The translations under genes were made by a program, and so were the position numbers. The notes beneath the pieces were generated by a model, which ran no database searches, was not told where the DNA came from, and saw nothing but the letters and a program-made list of their open reading frames with translations. DNA of 6,624 nucleotides from Actinomycetota bacterium (GTDB lineage Bacteria; Actinomycetota; Humimicrobiia; Humimicrobiales; Humimicrobiaceae). Shown one piece after another: positions 6,508 to 6,624 of this stretch (the stretch's first letter is position 1; each line of letters starts with the position of its first letter). Location: the NCBI GenBank assembly GCA_023380915.1, contig JAMCSM010000108.1, positions 1 through 6,624 of the forward strand, written 5' to 3'.

Positions 6508-6516
6508 TGTTAATAA
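6508..6516 (-). repeat. DnaA-box-like nonamer TTATTAACA, copy 2 (inverted)
   Basis: Reads TGTTAATAA on the plus strand, the exact reverse complement of 6435-6443. It matches the canonical DnaA box at 7 of 9 positions. Confidence 0.4.
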
Positions 6517-6556
6517 AATAAAAAACAGGACTGTAGTAATATAAAAAGCCACAAAT

Positions 6557-6568
6557 TGCCTGTTGAAA
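6557..6568 (+). repeat. 12-bp direct repeat TGCCTGTTGAAA, copy 2
   Basis: Second identical copy of 6495-6506. The nonamer at 6561-6569 reads TTTTCAACA on the minus strand, 7 of 9 matches to the canonical DnaA box. Confidence 0.75.
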
Positions 6569-6569
6569 A

Positions 6570-6586
6570 AACAGTTGAAAACTGTT
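6570..6586. repeat. Perfect 7-bp inverted repeat AACAGTT-GAA-AACTGTT
   Basis: Both arms are exact reverse complements around a 3-nt centre. On the minus strand the right-hand arm is followed by four further T residues, so it superficially resembles a weak terminator. Only two G-C pairs support the stem, and it is embedded in the origin-like repeats, so a protein-binding site is at least as likely. Confidence 0.6.
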
Positions 6587-6591
6587 AACAA
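6583..6591 (-). repeat. DnaA-box-like nonamer TTGTTAACA (inverted)
   Basis: Reads TGTTAACAA on the plus strand. It differs from TTATTAACA by one base and overlaps the right arm of the inverted repeat at 6570-6586. Confidence 0.35.
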
Positions 6592-6624
6592 CCAGGCAAG
6601 TTGCCAACACGTGCAAGTCTGGTT
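6590..6624. repeat. Nested palindromes at right window edge
   Basis: Outer arms AACCAG (6590-6595) and CTGGTT (6619-6624) are exact reverse complements. Inside are the interrupted palindrome GGCAAGTTGCC (6595-6605) and the palindrome CACGTG (6608-6613). The segment is more GC-rich than its surroundings. It could be a structured site of the origin, or lie near the 3' end of an upstream gene; the window ends too soon to tell. Confidence 0.5.

Larger units (their letters stand above)
6408..6624. other. Candidate replication-origin / dnaN leader region (non-coding)
   Basis: No coding sequence is apparent in these 217 nt. The left part, about 6419-6494, is very AT-rich and could serve as a DNA-unwinding element. 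The right part, 6495-6624, is packed with variants of a nonamer of form TTNTNAACA, a 12-bp direct repeat and several inverted repeats. Known: oriC in many bacteria lies in the dnaA-dnaN intergenic region and contains DnaA boxes (TTATNCACA) beside an AT-rich stretch. Against it: no site matches that consensus exactly (the best match 7 of 9), and dnaA itself is outside the window. The region may extend past the right edge. Confidence 0.5.

Noticed and set aside
6570..6590. Intrinsic terminator for an upstream gene on the minus strand
   Set aside because: The stem has two G-C pairs of seven and a 3-nt loop. The same words recur in neighbouring repeats, so it is better explained as part of the repeat cluster.
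1..6624. CRISPR array, tRNA, rRNA, insertion sequence or prophage parts
   Set aside because: No regularly spaced repeats, no tRNA-like or rRNA-like segments, no transposase or integrase, and no terminal inverted repeats flanking a gene were seen.

Overview
The window is a compact, AT-rich stretch (roughly one third G+C by eye) of a bacterial chromosome. Every gene I can support lies on the minus strand, so transcription runs from the right end (6624) to the left end (1). The order is: a 217-nt repeat-rich non-coding region that looks like a replication-origin or dnaN-leader region; dnaN (DNA polymerase III sliding clamp); a Rossmann/DUF2520 protein; panC; panD; a lipoprotein with two FxLYD-like domains; a family 1 extracellular solute-binding lipoprotein; and an ECF sigma factor whose 3' end is cut by the left edge. 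Intergenic gaps are 0 to 85 nt, so most or all of it could be read as one long transcript, possibly with internal promoters.

Right part (4266-6624): a dnaN preceded by AT-rich DNA and several variants of a TTNTNAACA nonamer suggests that dnaA lies just beyond the window, but no dnaA sequence is visible. The nonamers differ from the usual TTATNCACA DnaA box, so the origin call is an inference. dnaN is followed not by the common recF but by pantothenate genes.

Middle (2930-5228): DUF2520 protein, panC and panD form a vitamin B5/CoA precursor module. PanD makes beta-alanine from aspartate and PanC joins it to pantoate. The DUF2520 protein has an NAD(P)-binding fold and is a candidate for the missing ketopantoate reductase. 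panB is not in the window. The order DUF2520-panC-panD is, from memory, also found in Mycobacterium (Rv3603c-panC-panD).

Left part (1-2929): two secreted lipoproteins and an ECF sigma factor form an envelope/regulatory group. The sigma gene starts 12 nt after the stop of the solute-binding protein, using a TTG codon with a good Shine-Dalgarno. No ABC permease and no anti-sigma factor are visible; they may lie beyond the left edge.

Organism: Shine-Dalgarno sites, lipobox signal peptides and gene content indicate a bacterium using standard stop codons. The AT-richness fits a Firmicutes-like or uncultured low-GC lineage, while the DUF2520-panC-panD order also fits an AT-rich relative of Actinobacteria. 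I cannot place it further. I do not see a clear new defence or mobile system. The points most worth checking are the origin-like repeats, the solute-binding-protein/sigma pair and the dnaN-pan linkage.
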